A stretch of DNA of 64,000 nt, taken from positions 62,001-126,000 of the forward strand of contig JBEBHP010000005.1 in NCBI GenBank assembly GCA_040080835.1. Reading direction: 5' to 3'. Position 1 is the stretch's first letter. Each line of letters begins with the position of its first letter. The stretch is from SZUA-430 sp040080835. GTDB taxonomy: Bacteria; Pseudomonadota; Alphaproteobacteria; Micropepsales; Micropepsaceae. The notes beneath the pieces are model-generated. The model did no database searches. It was not told the DNA's origin and saw nothing but the letters and a program-made list of their open reading frames with translations. Shown here in pieces: positions 45,484 to 53,282 of this stretch. Position numbers and translations under genes: made by a program.

Positions 45484-45503
45484 ACGAGGCCTGCCTCGTT
45501 TAT
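45484..45503 (+). terminator. Short hairpin after rpsO, weak terminator
   Basis: ACGAGGC (45484-45490) pairs with GCCTCGT (45493-45499) and TTTATT follows. The 2-nt loop and short T run suggest partial termination, allowing some read-through into pnp as in other bacteria. Confidence 0.5.
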
Positions 45504-45515
45504 TCCAAAAGCCAG

Positions 45516-45543
45516 CCCGGGTTCGCGCATGTGCGCGACCGGG
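45516..45543 (+). promoter_or_regulatory. pnp leader hairpin
   Basis: CCCGG (45516-45520) and TCGCGCA (45523-45529) pair with TGCGCGA (45532-45538) and CCGGG (45539-45543), leaving a GT bulge and a 2-nt loop. It lies about 105 bases before the pnp ATG. In enterobacteria the pnp leader forms a stem-loop cut by RNase III and used for PNPase autocontrol; a matching role here is inferred from position. Confidence 0.5.
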
Positions 45544-45647
45544 GTGCGGCGCGTTCCAGCGCCCGTTCCATCAACAATATTCCCTGCAGAAAAAGAGCAG
45601 AGAAGGCTGTCCGCAATCCGGCGGCGGCAAACTCAGGACTGAAAAGA

Positions 45648-47771
45648 ATGTTCGACATTCACAAAGAAGAAATTGACTGGGGCGGGCGCAAGCTGACGCT
45701 CGAAACCGGGCGCATCGCGCGCCAGGCCGACGGCGCGGTGTTCGCGACGCTTGGCGACACGACAGTGATGGCCACCGTCGTCTCAGCGAAGACACCGAGG
45801 GCTGGCATCGACTTCCTGCCGCTCACCGTCGACTATCAGGAAAAGACATTTGCTGCGGGTCGCATCCCCGGCGGTTATTTCAAGCGCGAAGGCCGGCCGA
45901 CGGAGCGCGAGACACTGATCTCGCGGCTGATCGACCGCCCGATCCGTCCGCTGTTCGTTGAAGGCTATCGCAATGAAACACAGGTCATTGCGACGGTGCT
46001 TTCGCATGACCTCGAAAACGATCCCGACATCCTGGCGATGGTCGCTGTCTCGGCAGCACTGACTTTGTCGGGGGTGCCGTTCCGCGGGCCGATTGGTGCC
46101 GCGCGCGTCGGTTATATCAACGGCGAATATGTTCTCAATCCTCTGATTGAAAAAATGCCGGAGTCGAGCCTGGAACTCGTCGTTGCGGGTACCGATGACG
46201 CCGTGATGATGGTGGAATCGGAAGCCAAGGAACTTCCGGAAGACGTGATGCTGGGCGCTGTCATGTTCGGCCATCGCTCCATGCAGCCGGTGATCAAGGC
46301 GATCATCGCCCTGGCGCAACGTGCGGCAAAGGACCCGCGCGACCATGACCTGCCGGACAACGGCGCGCTGCTGGCGAAGATCAAGTCAGTTGCAGAAAGC
46401 GATCTGCGCGCAGCCTATCGCGAACGCCAGAAGCAGGTGCGCTATGAAAAAGTCGGCGCGGTGAAGAAGCGCGTCGTGGAAGAGTTCGCCGGTGAAGGCC
46501 GGGCCGATCCGTTGCTCGTGACGGGACTGTTCAAGGAGCTCGAAGCCGCGATCGTCCGTAACGACATCCTTGATACCGGCAAGCGCATCGATGGCCGCGA
46601 CACGAAGACCGTTCGCCCGATCGTCTGCGAAGTTGGCGTCCTGCCACGTACGCATGGTTCGGCGCTGTTCACGCGCGGTGAGACGCAAGCTCTGGTCGTC
46701 ACCACGCTTGGCACCGGCGAAGACGAGCAGTATGTCGACTCGCTTGAAGGGACGTACAAGCAGCACTTCATGCTGCACTACAACTTCCCTCCATTCTCGG
46801 TCGGAGAGACCGGTCGCCTCGGTGGTCCCAGGCGGCGCGACATTGGCCACGGCAAGCTTGCCTGGCGGGCGATGCATCCGGTGATGCCGGCGAAAGAAAG
46901 CTTCCCATACACGGTTCGCGTCGTTTCCGAGATCACGGAGTCGAATGGCTCATCGTCGATGGCGACGGTATGCGGATCGTCACTGTCGCTGATGGACGCC
47001 GGCGTGCCGCTGAAGAGCGCGTGCGCAGGTATCGCCATGGGTCTGATCAAGGAAGGCGAGCGCTTTGCCGTCCTGTCGGATATCCTGGGGGATGAAGATC
47101 ATCTGGGCGACATGGACTTCAAGGTGGCTGGCACGCGCGGTGGCATCACCTCGCTGCAGATGGACATCAAGATCGCGGGCATCACCGAAGAGATCATGCG
47201 CGTTGCTCTTGCACAGGCGAAAGACGGCCGCATCCATATCCTGGGCGAAATGGCCAAAGCGCTCACTGGCGCCCGCGCAGAACTCGGCGAGCACGCACCG
47301 CGCATCGAAGTTATCAACATCCCGACCGACAAGATCCGTGAAGTGATCGGGCAGGGCGGCAAGGTCATTCGCGAGATCGTCGAAAAGACGGGCGCGAAGA
47401 TCGACATCCAGGACGACGGCACGGTCAAGGTTGCCTCGGCCAATGGCGAGTCGATCCGTGCAGCGCTGAAGTGGATCAAGTCGATCGTGGCTGAGCCCGA
47501 AGTCGGCGAGATCTACGAAGGCAAGGTCGTGAAGGTCATGGACTTTGGTGCGTTCGTGAACTTCTTCGGCGCGCGCGATGGACTCGTGCACATCTCGCAA
47601 CTGTCGCCGAAGAAGGTCGCCAAGACCGGCGATGTCGTCAAGGAAGGCGACAAGGTGTTCGTAAAGCTGCTCGGGTTTGATGACCGCGGCAAGGTTCGCC
47701 TGTCGATGAAGATCATCGACCAGGCCACCGGCAAGGAACTGGCGCAGGACCCGAACGACAAGGGCGAATAG
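45648..47771 (+). CDS. pnp: Polyribonucleotide nucleotidyltransferase (PNPase)
   Basis: The protein has 707 residues. Two RNase PH-like domains (GGYFKREGRPTERETLISRL in the first; GLIKEGERFAVLSDILGDED in the second) are followed by KH (IGQGGKVIREIVEKTG) and S1 (VVKVMDFGAFVNFFGARDG). It degrades RNA phosphorolytically in the degradosome. The ATG at 45648 gives the normal N-terminus; the frame is open to 45531. A strong terminator follows. Confidence 0.97.
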   Translation: MFDIHKEEIDWGGRKLTLETGRIARQADGAVFATLGDTTVMATVVSAKTPRAGIDFLPLTVDYQEKTFAAGRIPGGYFKREGRPTERETLISRLIDRPIRPLFVEGYRNETQVIATVLSHDLENDPDILAMVAVSAALTLSGVPFRGPIGAARVGYINGEYVLNPLIEKMPESSLELVVAGTDDAVMMVESEAKELPEDVMLGAVMFGHRSMQPVIKAIIALAQRAAKDPRDHDLPDNGALLAKIKSVAESDLRAAYRERQKQVRYEKVGAVKKRVVEEFAGEGRADPLLVTGLFKELEAAIVRNDILDTGKRIDGRDTKTVRPIVCEVGVLPRTHGSALFTRGETQALVVTTLGTGEDEQYVDSLEGTYKQHFMLHYNFPPFSVGETGRLGGPRRRDIGHGKLAWRAMHPVMPAKESFPYTVRVVSEITESNGSSSMATVCGSSLSLMDAGVPLKSACAGIAMGLIKEGERFAVLSDILGDEDHLGDMDFKVAGTRGGITSLQMDIKIAGITEEIMRVALAQAKDGRIHILGEMAKALTGARAELGEHAPRIEVINIPTDKIREVIGQGGKVIREIVEKTGAKIDIQDDGTVKVASANGESIRAALKWIKSIVAEPEVGEIYEGKVVKVMDFGAFVNFFGARDGLVHISQLSPKKVAKTGDVVKEGDKVFVKLLGFDDRGKVRLSMKIIDQATGKELAQDPNDKGE

Positions 47772-47793
47772 GGTAACTCTCTCTCTCAATGCG

Positions 47794-47826
47794 AAGCCCG
47801 GTGCAGCGATGCGCCGGGCTTTTTTG
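47794..47826 (+). terminator. Intrinsic terminator after pnp
   Basis: AAGCCCGG (47794-47801) pairs perfectly with CCGGGCTT (47814-47821) around a 12-nt loop, followed by a T run. It ends the long rimP-pnp run. Confidence 0.9.
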
Positions 47827-47850
47827 ATGAGGAAGAGAGGCTTCTAATTT

Positions 47851-47999
47851 TTACCACCAAGGACACCAAGAGGCCGCGGGAATTGTTCAGCCAAATGTTC
47901 GTCGGAATGTCCTTTGACGACGCGTTGCGTCGTCAGGAATTTATCAACGCTCGCAGGGGTGGGTAGTACCCACAGCGTCTTGGTGAACTTGGTGGTGAA
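47851..47999. repeat. 149-bp inverted-repeat element
   Basis: The left arm TTACCACCAAGGACACCAAG (47851-47870) is mirrored by an imperfect complement (47979-47999, reading CTTGGTGAACTTGGTGGTG from the left). Inside are two perfect hairpins: TGACGACGC-GTT-GCGTCGTCA (47915-47935) and GTGGGT-AGT-ACCCAC (47959-47973). No ORF of note lies within. It fills the gap between pnp and the convergent fabI and may be a dispersed intergenic repeat. Confidence 0.6.
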
Positions 48000-48052
48000 T
48001 CCGTTTTCGCGGTCGCTGTAGTCCTGGGTGCCGGCGTGCCGTGACGAATGAA

Positions 48053-48880
48053 CTATTCGCTACTGTCGCCTGCGAAGAGGGCCTTGATCTCCGGGGCTCC
48101 CGGCATTCCGGTTACGTTGAAGCCGGCGTCGATGTAGTGGATCTCGCCGGTGACGCCTTCTGACAGCTCGCTCAGGAAATAGAGGGCTGCGCCGCCGACG
48201 TGCTTCAGTTCCACGGTTTTGCGCAGCGGCGAATATTGTTTGTACCACTTGAAGACGTTGCGCGCGTCGCCGACGGCCGAGCCTGCCAGCGTGCGCATGG
48301 GGCCGGGGGAGAGTGCGTTGACCCGGATGCCTTGCGGGCCCAGATCGGCTGCCAGGTAGCGTACGGAGGCCTCCAGAGCGGCCTTTGCCACGCCCATGAC
48401 GTTGTAACTGGGCATGACGCGCTGGGACCCTGCATAGGTCAGGGTGATCAGCGAGCCGCCGCTCTTCATCAGTGGGGCTGCGCGCCTTGCGATGTCCGTG
48501 AACGAATAGCAGGAGATTTCCATCGAGCGGCGGAAGTTTGCACGCGACGTGTCGACGTAACGGCCCTTGAGTTCGTTGCGGTCGGAGAAGGCGATCGCGT
48601 GCACGACGAAATCGAGGCTGCCCCATTCGCGTTCAAGCCTGCCGAATACTGTTTCCAGCGACTGGTCGTTTTCGACGTCGGCCTCGACGATGATCTTCGC
48701 GCCAACGGTTTCGACCAGCGGCTTCACACGCTTGCCGAAAGCTTCGCCCTGGTAGGTGAAGGCAAGTTCTGCGCCATGCTCGTGCAGCGTCCGGGCGATG
48801 CCCCAGGCAATCGAGTGGTCGTTCGCGACGCCCATGATCAGGCCGCGTTTCCCGGCCATCAGATTTGTCTTGGTGGTCAT
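48053..48880 (-). CDS. fabI: Enoyl-[acyl-carrier-protein] reductase (NADH) FabI
   Basis: The protein has 275 residues. The cofactor site is GVANDHSIAWGIARTL, and the catalytic Tyr-x6-Lys is in PSYNVMGVAKAALE. It reduces trans-2-enoyl-ACP in the last step of fatty acid elongation. It is third in the fabA-fabB-fabI run, 6 bp after fabB. Confidence 0.95.
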   Translation of the reverse strand: MTTKTNLMAGKRGLIMGVANDHSIAWGIARTLHEHGAELAFTYQGEAFGKRVKPLVETVGAKIIVEADVENDQSLETVFGRLEREWGSLDFVVHAIAFSDRNELKGRYVDTSRANFRRSMEISCYSFTDIARRAAPLMKSGGSLITLTYAGSQRVMPSYNVMGVAKAALEASVRYLAADLGPQGIRVNALSPGPMRTLAGSAVGDARNVFKWYKQYSPLRKTVELKHVGGAALYFLSELSEGVTGEIHYIDAGFNVTGMPGAPEIKALFAGDSSE

Positions 48881-48886
48881 GGTTGT

Positions 48887-50104
48887 CTAGTTCGGCCGTT
48901 GGAATACGAGGGAAGCGTTTGTGCCGCCGAAGCCGAACGAGTTCGACATCACCGTCTGGAGTTTTGCGTTGTCGATGCGCTTGCGGATGATGTTGGCGTC
49001 GGCGACTTCAGGGTCGAGTTCCTCGATGTTGGCGCTTTCGCAGACGAAATCGTTCTGCAGCATCAGGATCGAGTAGATCGCTTCGTGCACGCCGGCAGCG
49101 CCCTGGCTGTGGCCAGTCAGCGATTTCGTTGCGCTGATGGGCGGTGTCTTTTTGCCGAAGACTTCGTGGATCGCCTTGATCTCAGGGATGTCGCCGACGG
49201 GCGTGGAGGTTGCGTGCGGATTGATATAGTCGATCGGGGCGCGGACGTTTTCGATCGCCATGCGCATGCAGCGCACCGCTCCTTCGCCCGACGGGGCTAC
49301 CATGTCGGCACCGTCGGCTGTTGCGCCATAGCCGATCAGTTCGGCGTAGATCTTCGCGCCGCGTGCCCGCGCGCGCTCGAGTTCTTCCAGAACAACAATG
49401 CCGCCGCCGCCCGAGATGACGAAGCCGTCGCGGTTCTTGTCATAGGCGCGGCTCGCCTTGTCGGGCGTTGCGTTGTACTTGGACGACATGGCGCCCATGG
49501 CGTCGAACAGGCAGGAGAGCGTCCAGTCGAGCTCCTCGCCGCCGCCTGCGAACATCACATCCTGCTTGCCCCATTGGATCATCTCGTAGGCGTTGCCAAT
49601 GCAGTTGGCGGATGTCGAGCAGGCAGACGAGATGGAGTAGTTCACGCCCTTGGTCTTGAACCAGGTCGACAGGTTGGCGGACAGCGTTGACGACATACCC
49701 TTTGGCACCGCGAAGGGGCCGATTTTCCTCGGGCTTTTCGTTTCACGCGTGATGTCGGCGGCGGCCACGATCGCCTTTGTCGAGGGGCCACCGGAACCCA
49801 CGATGAGGCCCGTGCGCTCGTTCGAGATGTCCTTTGTTTCGAGGCCGCTGTCTGCGATGGCCTGGTTCATTGCGATCCAGGCATAAGCGGCGCCATCGCC
49901 CATAAAGCGCTTTGCGCGCCGGTCTACGGCGGCGTCGAGGTCGATCTTCAGCGTTCCGTGGACCTGGCTGCGGAAGCCCATACGCTGGTAGTCTTCGGCG
50001 GCCACGATGCCGGAACGGGCATCACGAAGTGACGCGACAACCTCCTGCGTGTTGTTTCCGATCGAGCAGACAATGCCCATGCCCGTTACAGCCACGCGTC
50101 TCAT
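48887..50104 (-). CDS. fabB: 3-oxoacyl-[acyl-carrier-protein] synthase I
   Basis: The protein has 405 residues. The catalytic Cys-His-His are in SSACSTSANCIGNA, NPHATSTPVGD and KSLTGHSQGAAG. FabB extends cis-3-decenoyl-ACP made by FabA, so the pair sets the level of unsaturated fatty acids. Linkage to fabA supports FabB over FabF. The ATG is 54 bp after the fabA stop. Confidence 0.95.
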   Translation of the reverse strand: MRRVAVTGMGIVCSIGNNTQEVVASLRDARSGIVAAEDYQRMGFRSQVHGTLKIDLDAAVDRRAKRFMGDGAAYAWIAMNQAIADSGLETKDISNERTGLIVGSGGPSTKAIVAAADITRETKSPRKIGPFAVPKGMSSTLSANLSTWFKTKGVNYSISSACSTSANCIGNAYEMIQWGKQDVMFAGGGEELDWTLSCLFDAMGAMSSKYNATPDKASRAYDKNRDGFVISGGGGIVVLEELERARARGAKIYAELIGYGATADGADMVAPSGEGAVRCMRMAIENVRAPIDYINPHATSTPVGDIPEIKAIHEVFGKKTPPISATKSLTGHSQGAAGVHEAIYSILMLQNDFVCESANIEELDPEVADANIIRKRIDNAKLQTVMSNSFGFGGTNASLVFQRPN

Positions 50105-50158
50105 CTGATGTGTCCCTTCAATGTGGATCGGTTCAATCTGCCTTGCCGCCAGCTTTTC

Positions 50159-50725
50159 CTAGCCGGGAACGGCGTCTTCCTGGAAAAGGCCTACGCGAAG
50201 ATCCTTGGCTTCGTAGATCGTCTTGCCGTCGACCTGCATGATGCCGTCAGCGATGCCCATGATGAGCCTGCGCATGATCACACGCTTGAAATCGATGACA
50301 TAGGTGATGAGCTTTGCGTCGGGCAAGACCATGCCTGAAAACTTCACTTCTCCGACGCCGAGTGCGCGACCCTTGCCCTTGCCGCCAGCCCAGCCGAGAT
50401 AAAAGCCCACGAGCTGCCACAGCGCATCAAGACCCAGGCAGCCGGGCATCACGGGATCGGATTCAAAGTGGCATTTGAAGAACCACATGTCGGGCGACAT
50501 GTCGAACTCGGCCACGATGTGCCCCTTGTTGTTCGTGCCGCCGGACTCTGAAATTTCGGTTATGCGATCGAACATCAGCATCGGTGGAAGGGGCAGCCTT
50601 GGAAATCCTGGTCCAAACAAAGTGCCGTGTGCGCAACCCAACAGCGCCTTGTTATCGAAACTGCTGAACTTCTTTGCCGGATTTTCGGAGTTTGCCTGAG
50701 ATGCTTCAGTGGGAGCACTTGACAT
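50159..50725 (-). CDS. fabA: 3-hydroxydecanoyl-[acyl-carrier-protein] dehydratase/isomerase
   Basis: The protein has 188 residues. The active-site His and Asp are in FKCHFESDPVMPGCLGLDAL, and LPPMLMFDRITEIS is the usual N-terminal segment. It dehydrates 3-hydroxydecanoyl-ACP and isomerises the product to the cis-3 form. It diverges from irr across 152 bp that hold a palindrome at 50759-50777. Confidence 0.96.
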   Translation of the reverse strand: MSSAPTEASQANSENPAKKFSSFDNKALLGCAHGTLFGPGFPRLPLPPMLMFDRITEISESGGTNNKGHIVAEFDMSPDMWFFKCHFESDPVMPGCLGLDALWQLVGFYLGWAGGKGKGRALGVGEVKFSGMVLPDAKLITYVIDFKRVIMRRLIMGIADGIMQVDGKTIYEAKDLRVGLFQEDAVPG

Positions 50726-50758
50726 TAGGTGTTAACCATCCAATTTCACCGGTGCACA

Positions 50759-50777
50759 GTTTTGAGGTATTCAAAAC
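50759..50777. promoter_or_regulatory. Palindrome resembling an Irr box between fabA and irr
   Basis: GTTTTGAGGTATTCAAAAC is a perfect 7+7 inverted repeat with a 5-base centre. The inner 17 bases align with the alphaproteobacterial iron control element (recalled as TTTAGAA-N3-TTCTAAA) at 11 of 14 defined positions. It lies 101 bases before the irr ATG and could allow autoregulation or control of fabA. Confidence 0.5.
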
Positions 50778-50877
50778 AGCGAAGGCATCGGCGACGGGTT
50801 CAATCCATTGTGGGCGGACTCTAAGCACTGCCCTTGGGTTATTCAACCTCAGACGGGCGGGGAAGGCTGAAGTCGAA

Positions 50878-51315
50878 ATGCGGTCCACAGGAACCAAAGC
50901 GGTCGCGCCAAATAGGGCGGATTTCGCTCTCAAGTTGCGCGATGCGAGCCTGCGGCCCACAAAGCAGCGGGTCTCGCTGGCCAAGCTGCTGTTTTCCGGC
51001 ACTGACCGCCACGTGACAGCCGAGCAATTGCACGGCGAGGCGATTGCGTCCGGTGTGAGCCTGTCTCTTGCCACCGTCTACAACACGCTGCATCAGTTCA
51101 CACAGGCCGGGCTGTTGAGGCAGGTCATTGTCGACGGCGACAAAATCCATTTCGATACGAATACGGGTGACCATCACCATTTCTATTTCGAGGATGAAAA
51201 CGTGCTGACCGATATTCCAGGCGACGATGTTCGGATCGAGGGGCTGCCGCGCGCGCCCATCGGTACGGAAATCGAGCGCGTGGAAGTCATCGTGCGCCTC
51301 AGATCCCGCTCCTGA
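50878..51315 (+). CDS. irr: Irr-type Fur family regulator of iron metabolism
   Basis: The protein has 145 residues. The winged helix holds LRPTKQRVSLAKLLFSGTDR and SLATVYNTLHQFTQAGLLRQ. The histidine-rich segment TNTGDHHHFYFEDENVLTDI is the Irr-type haem or metal site. Irr acts under iron limitation, repressing iron-using genes and activating uptake, and in rhizobia is degraded or inactivated on haem binding. The N-terminal haem motif (GCPWH type) of Bradyrhizobium is absent. I placed the start at the ATG 50878, which is the expected N-terminus. Confidence 0.9.
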   Translation: MRSTGTKAVAPNRADFALKLRDASLRPTKQRVSLAKLLFSGTDRHVTAEQLHGEAIASGVSLSLATVYNTLHQFTQAGLLRQVIVDGDKIHFDTNTGDHHHFYFEDENVLTDIPGDDVRIEGLPRAPIGTEIERVEVIVRLRSRS

Positions 51316-51320
51316 TTCAG

Positions 51321-51368
51321 TTTAGAACGGTTCCAATCAATTGACTTTGTCGTGGTGCCGATTATGGT
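51321..51368 (+). promoter_or_regulatory. Irr-box-like operator and sigma-70-like promoter of rubrerythrin
   Basis: TTTAGAACGGTTCCAAT (51321-51337) matches the recalled iron control element TTTAGAA-N3-TTCTAAA at 12 of 14 defined positions. TTGACT (51341-51346) and TATGGT (51363-51368), 16 bases apart, form a plausible promoter directly after it. The site lies just after the irr stop and about 53 bases before the rubrerythrin ATG. Confidence 0.55.
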
Positions 51369-51420
51369 AAGCGCCAATGTGCACGAGTAGTTGCATTCCA
51401 ATTCAAGAGGAGAAGAACGC

Positions 51421-51840
51421 ATGGCCAAACTTGCAGGATCAAAGACTCTCGACAATCTGAAAGCCGCTTTCGCCGGCGAAAGCCAGGCCAACCGCCGCTA
51501 TCTGTATTTCGCACAGAAGGCGGACGTGGAGGGCTACAACGACGTTGCCGCCGTGTTCCGCTCGACCGCTGAAGGCGAAACGGGTCACGCCCACGGACAT
51601 CTGGAATACATGGAAGTCGTCGGCGATCCGGCGACAGGTCTCAAGATCGGCCTTACTGGCGACAACCTGAAGGCTGCGATCGCGGGTGAAACGCACGAGT
51701 ACACCGACATGTACCCGGGCATGGCCAAGACCGCGCGCCAGGAAGGTTTTGACGAAATCGCCGACTGGTTCGAAACCCTTGCGAAGGCCGAGAAGAGCCA
51801 CGCTGGTCGTTTCCAGAAAGCCCTTGATACGCTGGGCTAA
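51421..51840 (+). CDS. Rubrerythrin family diiron protein without rubredoxin domain
   Basis: The protein has 139 residues forming the four-helix diiron domain. Ligand segments are AAFAGESQANRRYL, STAEGETGHAHGHLEY, AIAGETHEYTDMYPGM and LAKAEKSHAGRFQ. There is no C-terminal C-x2-C rubredoxin domain, so an outside electron donor is needed. Such proteins reduce peroxide. An AGGAG precedes the ATG at 51421. Two genes for a Fe-S protein and a DUF3501 protein follow. Confidence 0.92.
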   Translation: MAKLAGSKTLDNLKAAFAGESQANRRYLYFAQKADVEGYNDVAAVFRSTAEGETGHAHGHLEYMEVVGDPATGLKIGLTGDNLKAAIAGETHEYTDMYPGMAKTARQEGFDEIADWFETLAKAEKSHAGRFQKALDTLG

Positions 51841-51847
51841 ACGACGC

Positions 51848-51927
51848 TGGGAGCGCGGGCATCCTGCCCGCTCTCCTTCCTCCTTCGCAGTCAGATAAAA
51901 GCGCGGGCAGGATGCCCGCGGTCCCAG
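51848..51927. repeat. Pair of inverted palindromic repeats
   Basis: Two hairpins GCGGGCA-TCC-TGCCCGC (51855-51871) and GCGGGCA-GGA-TGCCCGC (51903-51919) face each other. Flanking bases are also complementary (TGGGAGC at 51848 against GGTCCCA at 51920-51926). Each copy is a palindrome and the pair is an inverted repeat, a REP-like intergenic unit. It lies between rubrerythrin and the Fe-S gene and may attenuate or stabilise the transcript. Confidence 0.8.
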
Positions 51928-51934
51928 GATACTC

Positions 51935-53278
51935 ATGAGCGAAGGCAGCCTGAAGGCACCCACACGGCATCCGTTGAACTGGCAGGATCCGGAATTCACG
52001 AACACGGAGAAACTCGATGCAGAGATGCGCCGCGTGTTCGATATCTGTCATGGCTGCCGACGCTGCTTCAATCTATGCGACTCGTTTCCGACACTCTTTG
52101 ACCTTGTCGACCGTTCGCCGACAGAGGAAATGGACGGGGTGAAGTCGGACGATTTCGGCGCGGTCGTCGATGCATGCACGCTTTGCGACATGTGCTTCAT
52201 GACAAAGTGCCCTTATGTGCCACCGCATGAATTCAACCTGGATTTCCCGCATCTGATGCTGCGCTATCGCGCGGCCGAGGTTGCGAAGGGCAAGGCGCAT
52301 TTCGTGGCAGGGCAGCTCGCCGAAATGGATCGCAATGGCACGCTTGCCGCCGTTGTGGCGCCGATCGCCAACTGGGGCTCAGACGTCAACAACAAGATGA
52401 CACGCAAGATTGCCGAAAAGATGGCCGGCATCGATGCGCGCGCCGAATTGCCGAAATTCAATTCGCGTACTTTCAAGATGCAGGACAAGGCTGATCCCGG
52501 CTTTGCCAATGAAGCAGCACCTGCGTTCGGCAAGCGCAAGGCGCTTTTGTTTGCGACGTGCTTTGTGAACTACAACCGGCCGATCACCGGCATGGCGGCG
52601 CGCAAACTTCTGAACCACCTGGGTGTCGAGGCGATTGTCGAGTATCCGGGCTGCTGCGGCATGCCGTTCCTCGAGCAGGCCAACCTGGCGCGCGTGGCCG
52701 AGCAGGCCGGGAAGATTTCCGATGCCCTCATGCCCTTTGTCGAACAGGGCTATGACATCGTCACGCTGACAGCGAGCTGCGGGCTGATGTTCAAATTCGA
52801 GTGGCCGCTCATTGTGCCCGGCAACGAGAAGGTCGCCCGGCTTGCGAAAGCGACTTACGACATTGATGAATACGTCGTCGACATTGCGAAGAAAGAAGGC
52901 CTGCCGGAGGGGCGCAAGGCTCTTGAGGGCGGCGTGAGCGTGCATCTTGCGTGTCACGCGCGGGCGCAGAACATGGGGCCGAAGGCGGTCGAGATGCTGA
53001 AGCTCTTGCCTGATACGAAAGTTGACGTGATCGAGCGATGCTCGGGACATGGTGGCACGTTCGGTGTGTTGAAGCCCACGTTCGACATTGCCATGAAAAC
53101 GGGGCGTCCAGCGGCGCGCACCGCCGCGACACAAGCCAATGCGCATGTGGTTTCGGACTGTCCGCTCGCTGCCAAGCACCTCAAGCAGGGCATGCGCGCG
53201 CAGGAAGCCGGCACGACGCCGTCGGATGCGACACATCCCATTGAGCTCATGGCGAAAGCCTTCGGTCTGATGGAGTAG
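51935..53278 (+). CDS. Fe-S oxidoreductase, GlpC/HdrD-like
   Basis: The protein has 447 residues. Two [4Fe-4S] motifs are seen: C38/C41/C44/C48 (CHGCRRCFNLC) and C81/C84/C87/C92 (CTLCDMCFMTKCPY). Two CCG-type domains follow (EYPGCCGMPFLEQ, then CHARAQNMGP and VIERCSGHGGTFGV). This resembles the electron-carrying GlpC subunit and HdrD of heterodisulfide reductase. The second CCG motif is altered to CSG. It likely passes electrons to rubrerythrin; this is inference from linkage. Confidence 0.88.
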   Translation: MSEGSLKAPTRHPLNWQDPEFTNTEKLDAEMRRVFDICHGCRRCFNLCDSFPTLFDLVDRSPTEEMDGVKSDDFGAVVDACTLCDMCFMTKCPYVPPHEFNLDFPHLMLRYRAAEVAKGKAHFVAGQLAEMDRNGTLAAVVAPIANWGSDVNNKMTRKIAEKMAGIDARAELPKFNSRTFKMQDKADPGFANEAAPAFGKRKALLFATCFVNYNRPITGMAARKLLNHLGVEAIVEYPGCCGMPFLEQANLARVAEQAGKISDALMPFVEQGYDIVTLTASCGLMFKFEWPLIVPGNEKVARLAKATYDIDEYVVDIAKKEGLPEGRKALEGGVSVHLACHARAQNMGPKAVEMLKLLPDTKVDVIERCSGHGGTFGVLKPTFDIAMKTGRPAARTAATQANAHVVSDCPLAAKHLKQGMRAQEAGTTPSDATHPIELMAKAFGLME

Positions 53279-53282
53279 ACAC

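Noticed and set aside
48200..49690. 496-codon plus-strand ORF opposite fabI and fabB
   Set aside because: It is an antisense shadow: both minus-strand genes have intact catalytic motifs, and the plus-strand translation has no recognisable domain.
50732..50739. TTAACCAT, a CtrA half-site, beside the fabA start (also at 1098-1105)
   Set aside because: No second half-site lies at the required spacing at either place. Single half-sites are common by chance.
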